From positions 1 to 7,529 of the forward strand of contig JAGXOF010000044.1 in the NCBI GenBank assembly GCA_023660035.1: a stretch of 7,529 bases of DNA. The letters run 5' to 3'. Origin of the DNA: Dehalococcoidia bacterium LH_S1 (lineage in GTDB: Bacteria > Chloroflexota > Dehalococcoidia > SZUA-161 > SpSt-899). This document shows positions 1-7,164 of this stretch, one piece after another (position 1 is the stretch's first letter; every line of letters starts with the position of its first letter). The translations under genes were made by a program, and so were the position numbers. The notes beneath the pieces were generated by a model. That model was not told the origin of the DNA, searched no databases, and was given only the letters and a program-made list of their open reading frames with translations.

Positions 1-1619
1 CCTTTAGCGCAGAAATCGAAGAGGAAAATGTGGGGATATCTGAGGGCCGGATTGTTGGAGTTGGCGACTACACCCAAGGGAAGGAGACTATAGACCTGCA
101 GGGGAAATACCTTATCCCCGGTCTAATCGATGGGCACATTCATCTGGAAAGCTCACATCTTACCCCTGCTGAGTATGCCAGAGCAGTTGTTCCCAGGGGA
201 GTACTGGCTGTTGTCACCGACTTCCATGAGATCGCCAATGTCTGTGGCATAGTGGGAATAAAATACATGCTCAATTGCGCACACAACCTTCCTCTCGATG
301 TCTTTGGAATGGCTCCCTCCTGCGTCCCGGCAACAGACCTGGAATCCTCCGGCGCGCGACTTGGGGCACAGGAACTGAAGCAGATCATGGAGATGGAGAA
401 CATCATCGGCCTCGGAGAGATGATGAACTTCCCCGGGGTTATGTTTGGCGATATGGAGGTCTGGAACAAGCTTGACCTGTTCAGGGGAAAGCGCATCGAT
501 GGACATTCCCCGGGCCTCGGGGGAAAGAATTTGAATGCTTACCTGACCGGAGGGATTTTCTCCGACCATGAATGCACGACCTTCGAAGAGTCCCAGGAGA
601 AACTCAGACGGGGCATGTATATCATGATCCGTGAGGGCTCAAGCGAGAGGAACCTGGATGCCTTGCTGCCACTGGTTACCGACCAGACCTTTGGACGATG
701 CTTCTTCGTCGTCGACGACCGCAGCTGCACCGACCTTCTATGGCACGGTGACGTAGACGATGTCCTCAGAAAGGCAATAGAAAAGGGACTTGATCCCGTG
801 CGGGCTATTCAGATGGCCACCATAAATACAGCGGAATATTTTCGACTAACAGACCTAGGAGCGGTAGCCCCAGGGTATCGAGCAAACCTGGCTGTCCTTA
901 GCGATCTAAGCAAAGTGAAAACGGATATGGTCTTCTACAACGGACAAATAGTAGCACGCGACGGTAAAATGGTAGGATCAACCCCAAAGGTAGACAGTGG
1001 GGAAGTCACAGGTACAGTCAATATAAAGCCCTTCGACGTACAGAGTCTCAAAATACCGGCAAAAGGGGGAAAAGCACTGGTTATGGAAATCGTCCCCGGG
1101 CAGATACTCACCAAAAAGGTAGAGGAAAAGGTCAGGGTAGAAAAGGGCTTTGTCCAGCCGGATATAGACAGGGATATATTAAAGGCAGCCGTTGTTGAAA
1201 GGCATAAAGCAACTGGGAATATCGGCCTCGGATTGGTAAAGGGATTTGGCCTAAAACGAGGGGCACTGGCCTCTTCGATAGCACATGACTCCCACAACAT
1301 CGTCGCCGTGGGCACAAGCGATGAAGACATATTCGCCGCAATCAAGGAGCTAGAACGAACACAGGGTGGTATTGCTGTCGTAGAGGACGGAAAGGTTCTG
1401 GGTTCCCTTGCCTTGCCCATCGCCGGCCTGATTTCAGAGGAGCCTCTGGAAACAGTATCCCAGGAGTTCGAAGAAATTCACACAACCGCTAAAAGTCTCG
1501 GAGACTTGCCAGCCGCGCCCTTTGCGATCCTATCCTTCCTGGCTTTGCCGGTTATTCCTGAACTCAGACTCACCGACTTGGGGCTGGTGGACGTAATCGC
1601 CTTCAAGCTGCTGGACTAA
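1..1619 (+). CDS. ade: Adenine deaminase, 5'-truncated by the window edge
   Basis: Hydrolyses adenine to hypoxanthine and ammonia in purine salvage; a cytoplasmic metal-dependent amidohydrolase. The reading frame is open from base 3 and ends with TAA at 1617-1619, giving about 538 visible residues. Family members are about 570-600 residues long, so some 30-40 N-terminal residues lie outside the window. The GTG at 30 is not the start, because the nine codons before it (FSAEIEEEN) match the usual VFSGEI-like N-terminal strand. Visible family motifs: the metal-binding HIHLESS (HxH at 135-143), TDFHEIANV (D-x-H-E at 219-230), GLGEMMNFPGV, DGHSPGLGGKNLNAY, MIREGSSERNL, the acidic pair in VVDDR (714-719), and near the C-terminus SHDSHNIV and LPIAGL. 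These match Escherichia coli Ade closely across the whole length, including the C-terminal domain. It converges on the minus-strand cupin remnant with a six-base gap. No terminator hairpin is visible after the stop. Confidence 0.97.
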   Translation, partial: FSAEIEEENVGISEGRIVGVGDYTQGKETIDLQGKYLIPGLIDGHIHLESSHLTPAEYARAVVPRGVLAVVTDFHEIANVCGIVGIKYMLNCAHNLPLDVFGMAPSCVPATDLESSGARLGAQELKQIMEMENIIGLGEMMNFPGVMFGDMEVWNKLDLFRGKRIDGHSPGLGGKNLNAYLTGGIFSDHECTTFEESQEKLRRGMYIMIREGSSERNLDALLPLVTDQTFGRCFFVVDDRSCTDLLWHGDVDDVLRKAIEKGLDPVRAIQMATINTAEYFRLTDLGAVAPGYRANLAVLSDLSKVKTDMVFYNGQIVARDGKMVGSTPKVDSGEVTGTVNIKPFDVQSLKIPAKGGKALVMEIVPGQILTKKVEEKVRVEKGFVQPDIDRDILKAAVVERHKATGNIGLGLVKGFGLKRGALASSIAHDSHNIVAVGTSDEDIFAAIKELERTQGGIAVVEDGKVLGSLALPIAGLISEEPLETVSQEFEEIHTTAKSLGDLPAAPFAILSFLALPVIPELRLTDLGLVDVIAFKLLD

Positions 1620-1625
1620 AGCTGT

Positions 1626-2000
1626 TCAGGTCTCCTCTCTGGTATACTGGCCGCCAGTCACTATCGTGAAATGGGAGATGGGCCTATCAACCCTTCTCAG
1701 TACCAGAGGGCAATGTTGCATTCAGCGGGGAACAAAAATAAGGCAGCTTTTGGTGGGGATATGTTTTTCGTCCTCCAGCCAAATCTCGACTTCCCCACCC
1801 AAATCGTAGGGGTCATCGGGATTATTGCCAAAAAAGCCGATAATTTCGTCGGAATCATGGGGATGAGCCTTGCTTTCCGTCGTGGTCGAGGGACGTAAGT
1901 ACCACGCGGTATTCATGTGGAAGGCTCCCTCTACCACATTGTTATCCATCCATAATATGCGCTTAGCGTACTGGGAATATGTGTCTACACAGAAGCTCAC
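1626..2000 (-). pseudogene. Small cupin-fold protein gene interrupted by an in-frame TGA
   Basis: The frame starts at GTG 1998-2000, overlapping the TGA stop of accDA (GTGA), and runs 92 codons to a TGA at 1722-1724. The same frame then stays open for 31 codons to TGA 1626-1628, for a full length of about 124 residues. Part one contains RILWMDNNVVEGAFHMN, the cupin motif 1 HPHDSDEIIGFFG (His46, His48, Glu52) and GGEVEIWLEDEKH. Part two continues with MQHCPLVLRRVDRPISHFT. Joined, they give VPR-stop-MQH, so the stop replaces the glycine of cupin motif 2 (PxGxxH), and the fourth metal ligand His96 (codon 1713-1715) lies beyond it. One base (GGA to TGA) explains this; there is no frameshift. I recall uncharacterised cupin-domain proteins with this pattern, with Gly at that site. 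The function is unknown. A 92-residue protein could still be made but would lack the metal site. A sequencing or assembly error is the main alternative. No strong ribosome site precedes the GTG; translation is probably coupled to accDA. Confidence 0.75.
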
Positions 2001-3838
2001 TTCTGAGTTTGTTCGTTCCCAGTCTCCGAGTTCTTTTCACCGGTGCTTGCCAGATGCTGTTTTAGTCTCCCCATTCCGGTTTCAATGAGACTCTGTATTT
2101 GTGCAGTCTGTTTGGAGAGAATTCTCCTGAGAGGCGAGCCAAGAGTACCTATGTAACGAAAGCGTTTATACCGGGACTTCACCAGCTTGTCAGGGCTGCG
2201 GAATTGAATCTGGAGCAATTCCCGGAGGATGAGGTTCTTCAATACCCTGGCAGACTCCTCCGGGTGTGTGTGAGCTCCGGACTCAGGCTCCGGCACCACA
2301 ACATCCACAAGGCCAATTTTCTTGCAATCTTCCGCCGTCAGCTTAAGCGCAGAGGCAAACTCCTTCGCTCTACCCACATCCCTGTAGAAGATGGATGCGG
2401 CTCTTTCCGGGGAAATGACGGAGAGGTAAGCGTTCTCCATCATAAGCACTCTATCGGCGATGGCCAGAGCCAGAGCCCCCTCGCTCCCTCCCTGACCAAT
2501 GACCACGGAGATCACCGGCGTGCGAAGGTCCGAGATAACCGCCATAGCAGACGCGATAGCATGTCCGATTCCCCTCTCCTCAGCTTCCGAGCCAGGAGAC
2601 GCACCCGGGGTATCGATAAGGTTAATCAATGGTAGACCGGACTTTGCCGCCAACCTCATTGCCCGTTCCGCCTTGCGGAATCCTTCAGGGGCTGTGTGCC
2701 CTCCGCCTCGGTCTCTTTGCTGGCCGATAACCACAACTGCCTCCCCACCCAGCTCAGCCAGCCCACACACGATACTCGGGTCATCACTATAGGAGCGGTC
2801 ACCGTGAAGCTCGATGAAAGTGGAGGTAATGCGTGAAATGTAATCAGCAGCCGTCGGGCGCTCCTCATGCCTGGCCAACTCAACAGCCTGCCAAGCCTGC
2901 TCCTGTGGATGGGTAGGTGCAAAGTACGGCCGCACCTTCTTTCTGGGACCAAGACGATACCGAAAGCTTAACAAGTCGAGTGTAGTGGAGACCAGGTGGC
3001 AGAGACTGGTCCTGTCAGCTATCTGGTCAATCATTCCATGTGCGAGATGCGACTCAGCAGTATGGTCCATCTGCGATATCTCTTCCCCCTCAGCCTGCTC
3101 AACAGCGCGGATAGGGGCAAATCCAATCATCGCCCCCGGCTCAGCAATTATAATATCACTGAGATTGGGAAAACTGGCATATACTTCACCGGTGGTGGGA
3201 TGAGTCAACACCGATATATGTGGCAACCTTTTTTCTTGCAACCTCTTGGCCGATGCCACAGTCTTAGCCATCTGCACTAAAGAGAGAACACCTTCCTCAA
3301 TCCTAGACCCGCCTGACGACACCACCGTGACTATTGGTAGCTTTTTCTTTACGGCCATTTCAAAAGCGCGCGCTACTCTGTCTCCAACAACCACCCCCAT
3401 ATTCCCACCCAAGAAGCGACAATCAAGCACCGCAAGCACTGTTGGGTTACCCCCGATAGTGCAGGTTCCACAAACGGCAGCTTCGCTCAGGTGTGTCCTT
3501 CTCTGCGCCTCGCGCACGCGCTCCTGGTAAGTGGTATTACCCAGAAGCTGGGCCATATCACCAACGTTAGTTGTATACTTGGCTTCTTGAAAGCTCCCCG
3601 GGTCCACCAGGAGATATATACGCTCCCACGCGGATATGTTGTGGTGAAACCCACACCGCTCACACACTCTGTATCTCTGAAAGAGCTCAGAGGATGAGAG
3701 GTCAGCCCCGCATGAGAAACACCGGGACTCCTCCTCGGGCAATCTCTCGGGGGGACGCAAAGGGGACTTCGGCAGCCTGCTTGATCTTATCCTTTCACGA
3801 TCCACCAGATAAGCCGCATAAGATATCAGTTCTCGCAT
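1997..3838 (-). CDS. accDA: Acetyl-CoA carboxylase carboxyltransferase, fused beta and alpha subunits (AccD-AccA)
   Basis: Transfers the carboxyl group from carboxybiotin to acetyl-CoA to make malonyl-CoA, the first committed step of fatty acid synthesis. It is a single 613-residue chain. Residues 1-295 are the beta half: a zinc ribbon with C40-x2-C43-x15-C59-x2-C62, then the crotonase-fold SSGGSR (174-179), VQMAKT and PTTGEVYASF (214-223). Residues 296 to about 545 are the alpha half: ELHGDRSYSDDPSIV, IDTPGASPG (408-416), GQGGSEGALA (448-457) and YLSVISPERAASI. The tail after 560 is basic and then polar, and is not recognised. Separate E. coli AccD and AccA are 304 and 319 residues, so the fusion keeps both nearly intact. 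The segment between GQQRDRG and APEGFRKA is shorter than in E. coli AccA. The ATG at 3836-3838 follows GGGGGA four bases upstream and lies 15 bases after the ftsK stop, so the two are probably cotranscribed. Biotin carboxylase and BCCP are not in the window. Confidence 0.97.
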   Translation of the reverse strand: MRELISYAAYLVDRERIRSSRLPKSPLRPPERLPEEESRCFSCGADLSSSELFQRYRVCERCGFHHNISAWERIYLLVDPGSFQEAKYTTNVGDMAQLLGNTTYQERVREAQRRTHLSEAAVCGTCTIGGNPTVLAVLDCRFLGGNMGVVVGDRVARAFEMAVKKKLPIVTVVSSGGSRIEEGVLSLVQMAKTVASAKRLQEKRLPHISVLTHPTTGEVYASFPNLSDIIIAEPGAMIGFAPIRAVEQAEGEEISQMDHTAESHLAHGMIDQIADRTSLCHLVSTTLDLLSFRYRLGPRKKVRPYFAPTHPQEQAWQAVELARHEERPTAADYISRITSTFIELHGDRSYSDDPSIVCGLAELGGEAVVVIGQQRDRGGGHTAPEGFRKAERAMRLAAKSGLPLINLIDTPGASPGSEAEERGIGHAIASAMAVISDLRTPVISVVIGQGGSEGALALAIADRVLMMENAYLSVISPERAASIFYRDVGRAKEFASALKLTAEDCKKIGLVDVVVPEPESGAHTHPEESARVLKNLILRELLQIQFRSPDKLVKSRYKRFRYIGTLGSPLRRILSKQTAQIQSLIETGMGRLKQHLASTGEKNSETGNEQTQK

Positions 3839-3853
3839 ATTTCCCCCGTAAGC

Positions 3854-6121
3854 TTATTCCTCCTCTGAATGACCATCTCCAGGTTCAACCGTGCCTTCTT
3901 CCTCCAATTGTTCCATAAGCCTGGCAGCCCGCTGATACCCGATATGAAGCTTCCGTTGTAAAAACGACACGGAAACATTGCTGGATTCATGGCATAGCTG
4001 CCTTGCTTTCTCCAAAAACGGATCAGTGCCCATCTGCTCGACGGAGAGCGAAGCAAAATCGCGAGCTACAGTATCATACTCACTAGGCCAATGCTTTGCG
4101 GCCCACTCTTTCCAAAACCCTACCAGCCTCTCTATTTCCTCATCGGAAACATAGCATCCCCTTATCCGCTTCGGCTTGCTCGCCTCCGGTGGGATATATA
4201 GCATATCCCCTTTGCCCAACAACTTCTCAGCCCCGACAGTGTCGAGAATAGTGCGTGAGTCAACTGACGAAACGACAGCGAAGCTAATACGTGTAGGGAA
4301 GTTGGCCTTTATAAGTCCGGTTATAACATCTACCGAAGGACGTTGTGTGGCTATCACTAGATGAATCCCTGTCGCCCTCGCAAGCTGGGCCAGCCGGCAG
4401 ATCAATGGTTCTACTACATCTGCGGAAGTCATCATAAGGTCCGCCAGCTCATCGATCACCACCACTATATAGGGCATCTTTTCGGTAACCTCAGGATTCT
4501 GGTTATATGCCTCTATGTTACGGGCCCGGACCGACGAGAATTTGCGATAGCGATTATCCATCTCCATGCTGACTCTCCTCAACCCATCAACCGCCTTGTC
4601 GACATCTGTTATGACCGGGGTTATGAGATGTGGAACATCGCTAAATGTTACCATTTCCACTCGCTTAGGATCGACAAGGACAAAGCGAACCTCAGCAGGC
4701 GAGGCTTGCATCAGGAGACAATTAATAGTGGAATTTAAGCAGACTGTTTTCCCACTGCCAGTGGCCCCGGCGATAAGAATGTGGGGCATCTTCGCCAGAT
4801 CGCCATGCATGGGCTCTCCCCCAGCACCCTGCCCCAGAGGTAGAGCCAGTTTTGATTTAGAAACAGCTTTTTGGAATTTCGAGCTTTCAACAACGCTCCG
4901 CAAAGAGACTATCTCTGGACTGACATTTGGGACTTCAATCCCCACCAGTGGTTTCCCTGGCACAGGAGCTTCAATACGTATGTCAGGAACTGCCAAGGCC
5001 AATTCCAAGTCATTCGCCAGCGATGTTATTCTCTCCACCTTCACCCTCGTCTTTGACACCTCTTCCATCCGCATCTTAACATTGCCGTCCTTGTCTACCT
5101 TGGGCTTTCCATCTTGCTCTCTCTCTACAACCTTTTTGTACTTACGGGCCCAACCTGGCTCCACCCCGAATTGAGTCACTGACGGGCCAGGGTTGATCTG
5201 CTTAACCTGGCCCTCAATTCCATAACTTGCCAAAGCATCTTCAATAAGGCGGCCCCTCTCATCATCATCCGCTTGAGAAAACCCTGCTTTTGGAGCCTCC
5301 GAAAGAATCTCTATGGGGGGAAGTTCATGGTCAGTGGCAGAAAACTCAAACCGTCCCTGTTCACCCGTTGTTGCTTTAGGGGCTGTCTCAACAGACGAAG
5401 CAGCAGCCTCTTCAGCTTGCACCGGGGCAGATTCCTCGTCTTTTGCAGGTGATGACTTTCCCCCAACTTTCCTTGGCCCTGGGGCCCCTACCAAGGTGCT
5501 CCAAAGCCGCTTACAATTAGAAGTTAACCAATATGCGAATTTCTTTACTATAAAATAAATCAAGGATACACTCCAGATAGCCACATTAATAAGCAGCCCT
5601 TGCATGAGGCTGGCAAACCCTCTGGCAAAGTTCAAAGAAACCCTCGGCGAAGAGAATATTACGCCAACCAAGGTTAAACCGAGCAAGCGGGCCCACGTGT
5701 ATGATTCGCCAGCGATAGCCACCCCGAGGGATCCAGCCAACGTTATGTCAGGCTCAGACAAGGAAACACCAGCGATGATGAGTGCGGGGTGAAACAGTGC
5801 CATTATGCCTAACAAGGTCACGGTAAGAAGTAACGCCCCAAACCAACGATTCCACCTGTGCGTAAGGTTACCAGGACGCCGCCAAAGCACAAGAATAATA
5901 ACAACTACCCATAGCCCCACTGGAATCACAGAAAGGCCCAACGACTCTATAATCGTTTCAGCGATGGTCATACGGAAGAAGAAGATCAAGCTCAGTACCA
6001 GGGCGACCAAACAAGCTCCCAGTAAACGCACAGAGAATACGAAGCGTAAAAAACGACATTTTTCGCCATTGCCCTGCCGCGCTGAATTAACCTTCCTTCG
6101 CTTTGTACTTATATTCGCCAT
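3854..6121 (-). CDS. ftsK: DNA translocase FtsK/SpoIIIE
   Basis: Membrane-anchored ATPase that pumps double-stranded DNA through the closing septum and helps clear and resolve the chromosome terminus. Length 755 residues, normal for the short FtsK/SpoIIIE form. Hydrophobic segments at about 24-49, 60-80, 94-118, 125-158 and 168-199 form the membrane anchor. An Ala/Glu/Lys-rich linker spans about 210-285. The alpha domain follows (about 290-400) and carries a charged insertion at 324-360. The motor has Walker A GATGSGKT (452-459), VDPKRVEM (483-490), Walker B IVVVIDELADLMM (552-564), LARATGIHLVIATQRPS (580-596) and the family block ISFAVVSSVDSRTILD. The C-terminal gamma winged helix (about 699-748, VSVSFLQRKLHIGYQRAARL) is the part that in known FtsK proteins reads polarised KOPS/SRS sites. 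The start is ATG 6119-6121, with a weak GGTGA site upstream. It lies 126 bases after the uracil-DNA glycosylase gene, a gap filled by repeats, and 15 bases before accDA. Confidence 0.98.
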   Translation of the reverse strand: MANISTKRRKVNSARQGNGEKCRFLRFVFSVRLLGACLVALVLSLIFFFRMTIAETIIESLGLSVIPVGLWVVVIILVLWRRPGNLTHRWNRWFGALLLTVTLLGIMALFHPALIIAGVSLSEPDITLAGSLGVAIAGESYTWARLLGLTLVGVIFSSPRVSLNFARGFASLMQGLLINVAIWSVSLIYFIVKKFAYWLTSNCKRLWSTLVGAPGPRKVGGKSSPAKDEESAPVQAEEAAASSVETAPKATTGEQGRFEFSATDHELPPIEILSEAPKAGFSQADDDERGRLIEDALASYGIEGQVKQINPGPSVTQFGVEPGWARKYKKVVEREQDGKPKVDKDGNVKMRMEEVSKTRVKVERITSLANDLELALAVPDIRIEAPVPGKPLVGIEVPNVSPEIVSLRSVVESSKFQKAVSKSKLALPLGQGAGGEPMHGDLAKMPHILIAGATGSGKTVCLNSTINCLLMQASPAEVRFVLVDPKRVEMVTFSDVPHLITPVITDVDKAVDGLRRVSMEMDNRYRKFSSVRARNIEAYNQNPEVTEKMPYIVVVIDELADLMMTSADVVEPLICRLAQLARATGIHLVIATQRPSVDVITGLIKANFPTRISFAVVSSVDSRTILDTVGAEKLLGKGDMLYIPPEASKPKRIRGCYVSDEEIERLVGFWKEWAAKHWPSEYDTVARDFASLSVEQMGTDPFLEKARQLCHESSNVSVSFLQRKLHIGYQRAARLMEQLEEEGTVEPGDGHSEEE

Positions 6122-6247
6122 TGCACTATCACCAAATAGCTGATTCTGGTAGAGTATATTGAGTTCGTTGAGTTTATTGAGCGCTCTAAACCTACCGAAT
6201 TCATTGAGCCCTGTTTCCCGCTCTACACTCTACAAACTCAATGAACT
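6122..6247. other. Intergenic gap between the glycosylase gene and ftsK
   Basis: This 126-base gap is occupied almost entirely by a degenerate repeat made of 9-bp units (annotated separately at 6150-6250). The 28 bases next to ftsK hold only its weak GGTGA ribosome site. A TATACT hexamer lies on the minus strand at 6153-6158, but the sequence 17 bases upstream of it does not resemble a -35 box, so I do not call a promoter. No tRNA-like or small-ORF signal is apparent. Confidence 0.6.
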
Positions 6248-6250
6248 CTA
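6150..6250. repeat. Imperfect inverted repeat built from degenerate 9-bp TTGAGTT units
   Basis: Left arm 6150-6183 on the plus strand: TAGAGTAT, then ATTGAGTTC, GTTGAGTTT, ATTGAGCG, a clear 9-base period. Right arm 6219-6250 read on the minus strand: TAGAGTTC, ATTGAGTTT, GTAGAGTGT, AGAGCG. Aligned unit by unit the arms agree at about 26 of 33 positions, so the RNA of either strand could fold into a long imperfect hairpin with a loop of about 35 bases. The loop holds one more unit, ATTGAGCCC, at 6203-6211. The right arm begins with the TAG stop of the glycosylase gene (6248-6250). I infer a dispersed intergenic repeat family. There is no U-tract, so it is not a standard intrinsic terminator. 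Confidence 0.7.
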
Positions 6251-6856
6251 AAACATGCTTAATTGCCTGGGCTCTGGCTCTGGTTCTGCCTGTCCACTTG
6301 CGGCAGATCCAGCCTGGGACAGGACTTCGGGGAGTTTGAGGAAATCAGTCTCAATGGTTTTGCGGAGGCTTTGCTGATGAAGGGCTGCTGCCGGATGATA
6401 CAAAGGAAAACACACCCCGCCATCAATGGTATATGGCTTACCGTGAACCTTACTGATGCTGGAACCCTTAAGAAACCTGGCTAAGGAATGGCGACCGAGG
6501 GTAACTATAACCTTTGGACTGATGATCTCGATCTGGCGATCAAGCCACTTCCGGCAGGTTTCTATTTCCGCAGGCATGGGGTCACGGTTCTCGGGGGGAC
6601 GGCACTTGATTATGTTACAGATGTAGACCATGCTACGGTCAAATCCAATAGACTTCAACAACTCATCAAGGAAACGTCCAGCTGCCCCTACAAATGGCCG
6701 GCCCTGCTGGTCTTCATAAAACCCCGGGGCCTCCCCAATAAGCATTATCGAAGCATCCTCCGCCCCTTCTCCAGGAACCACATGGTTGCGAGTCTTAGCC
6801 AGATCGCACTCCTGACACTGGGCTACCTGGCGATTAAGTTCCTCCAGTGCTGTCAA
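6248..6856 (-). CDS. Family 4 uracil-DNA glycosylase, 4Fe-4S type
   Basis: Excises uracil from DNA (from cytosine deamination or dUMP misincorporation) to start base excision repair. The 202-residue protein has the four Fe-S ligands of family 4 in the expected spacing: C14-x2-C17, then C85-x15-C101. The catalytic and water-activating motif GEAPGFYEDQQGRPFVGAAG is at 41-60, KCRPPENRDP at 84-93 and the DNA-minor-groove motif HPAAAL at 154-159. Residues 185-197 are a Gly/Ala/Pro/Glu-rich tail. The C-terminal QLSMF resembles the end-peptides that bind beta clamps, but this is inference. The start is TTG (6854-6856): no ATG fits, AGGGGG lies four bases upstream, and the conserved N-terminal C-x2-C follows at the usual distance. 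It begins 14 bases after the acpP stop, so cotranscription is likely. The stop is TAG, inside the downstream repeat. Confidence 0.96.
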   Translation of the reverse strand: MTALEELNRQVAQCQECDLAKTRNHVVPGEGAEDASIMLIGEAPGFYEDQQGRPFVGAAGRFLDELLKSIGFDRSMVYICNIIKCRPPENRDPMPAEIETCRKWLDRQIEIISPKVIVTLGRHSLARFLKGSSISKVHGKPYTIDGGVCFPLYHPAAALHQQSLRKTIETDFLKLPEVLSQAGSAASGQAEPEPEPRQLSMF

Positions 6857-6860
6857 TATG

Positions 6861-6866
6861 CCCCCT
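6861..6866 (-). promoter_or_regulatory. Ribosome binding site fixing the TTG start of the glycosylase
   Basis: AGGGGG on the minus strand, separated by CATA from the TTG start codon at 6854-6856. It sits in the short gap after the acpP stop (TAA 6871-6873). It is the only purine-rich site near the N-terminus and supports TTG initiation. Confidence 0.6.
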
Positions 6867-6870
6867 ATCT

Positions 6871-7131
6871 TTATTCGTCCTCGAAACCGCGTTCCTTCAG
6901 GTAGTCAACCGCATCCTGCACCCTCGCTAAATTCTCAGCGTCTTCATCCGGTATTTCCAACGGGTTGTTACCGTCGCCAAACTCTTCTTCAAATGCCATT
7001 ACTAACTCAGCCAAGTCAAGGGAATCCGCATTCAAATCATCAGTAAATGAAGCTTCAGGCTTCACTTCATCGTCTTCAACGCCTAATTGTTCCACAACGA
7101 TTTTTTTCACTCGATCAAACACTGTGGCCAT
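6871..7131 (-). CDS. acpP: Acyl carrier protein
   Basis: Carries growing acyl chains as thioesters on a 4'-phosphopantetheine arm for type II fatty acid synthesis in the cytoplasm. It has 86 residues and is very acidic. The attachment motif is DLNADSLDLAELVM, with Ser37 as the modified serine. Helix II (DLAELVMAFEEEF) is typical, and so is the C-terminal IPDEDAENLARVQDAVDYL. Between EEEF and IPDED there are eight residues, GDGNNPLE, a few more than in E. coli AcpP, making the loop before helix III longer. The start is ATG 7129-7131 with a strong ribosome site GGAGAGGAG at 7137-7145, five bases upstream. It follows nusB by 122 bases, a gap with its own promoter candidate, and precedes the glycosylase by 14 bases. 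The fused accDA further downstream belongs to the same pathway. Confidence 0.97.
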   Translation of the reverse strand: MATVFDRVKKIVVEQLGVEDDEVKPEASFTDDLNADSLDLAELVMAFEEEFGDGNNPLEIPDEDAENLARVQDAVDYLKERGFEDE

Positions 7132-7164
7132 GTTTTCTCCTCTCCCAGCAAATTCACCGATTAA

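Noticed and set aside
30..32. GTG as the start of adenine deaminase
   Set aside because: The frame is open upstream and those codons match the family's N-terminal strand, so the gene is cut by the window edge.
1646..1658. Palindrome ACTGG-CCG-CCAGT as a bidirectional terminator between convergent genes
   Set aside because: The stem is only five base pairs, there is no T-run on either side, and it lies within the coding part of the cupin frame.
1722..1724. TGA recoded as glycine or selenocysteine
   Set aside because: accDA ends normally at TGA (1997-1999), and the cupin frame itself ends at a second TGA. The site calls for Gly rather than Cys, and no selenocysteine insertion hairpin is evident. 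A nonsense change or sequence error is simpler.
4566..5174. A 202-codon open frame on the plus strand opposite ftsK, and similar frames opposite accDA and adenine deaminase
   Set aside because: Low-complexity Ser/Thr/Pro-rich translations with no recognisable domain, wholly antisense to strongly conserved genes; shadows of the real reading frames.
6153..6158. TATACT as a -10 box for ftsK
   Set aside because: No -35-like sequence at 16-18 bases, and the hexamer is part of the repeat units.
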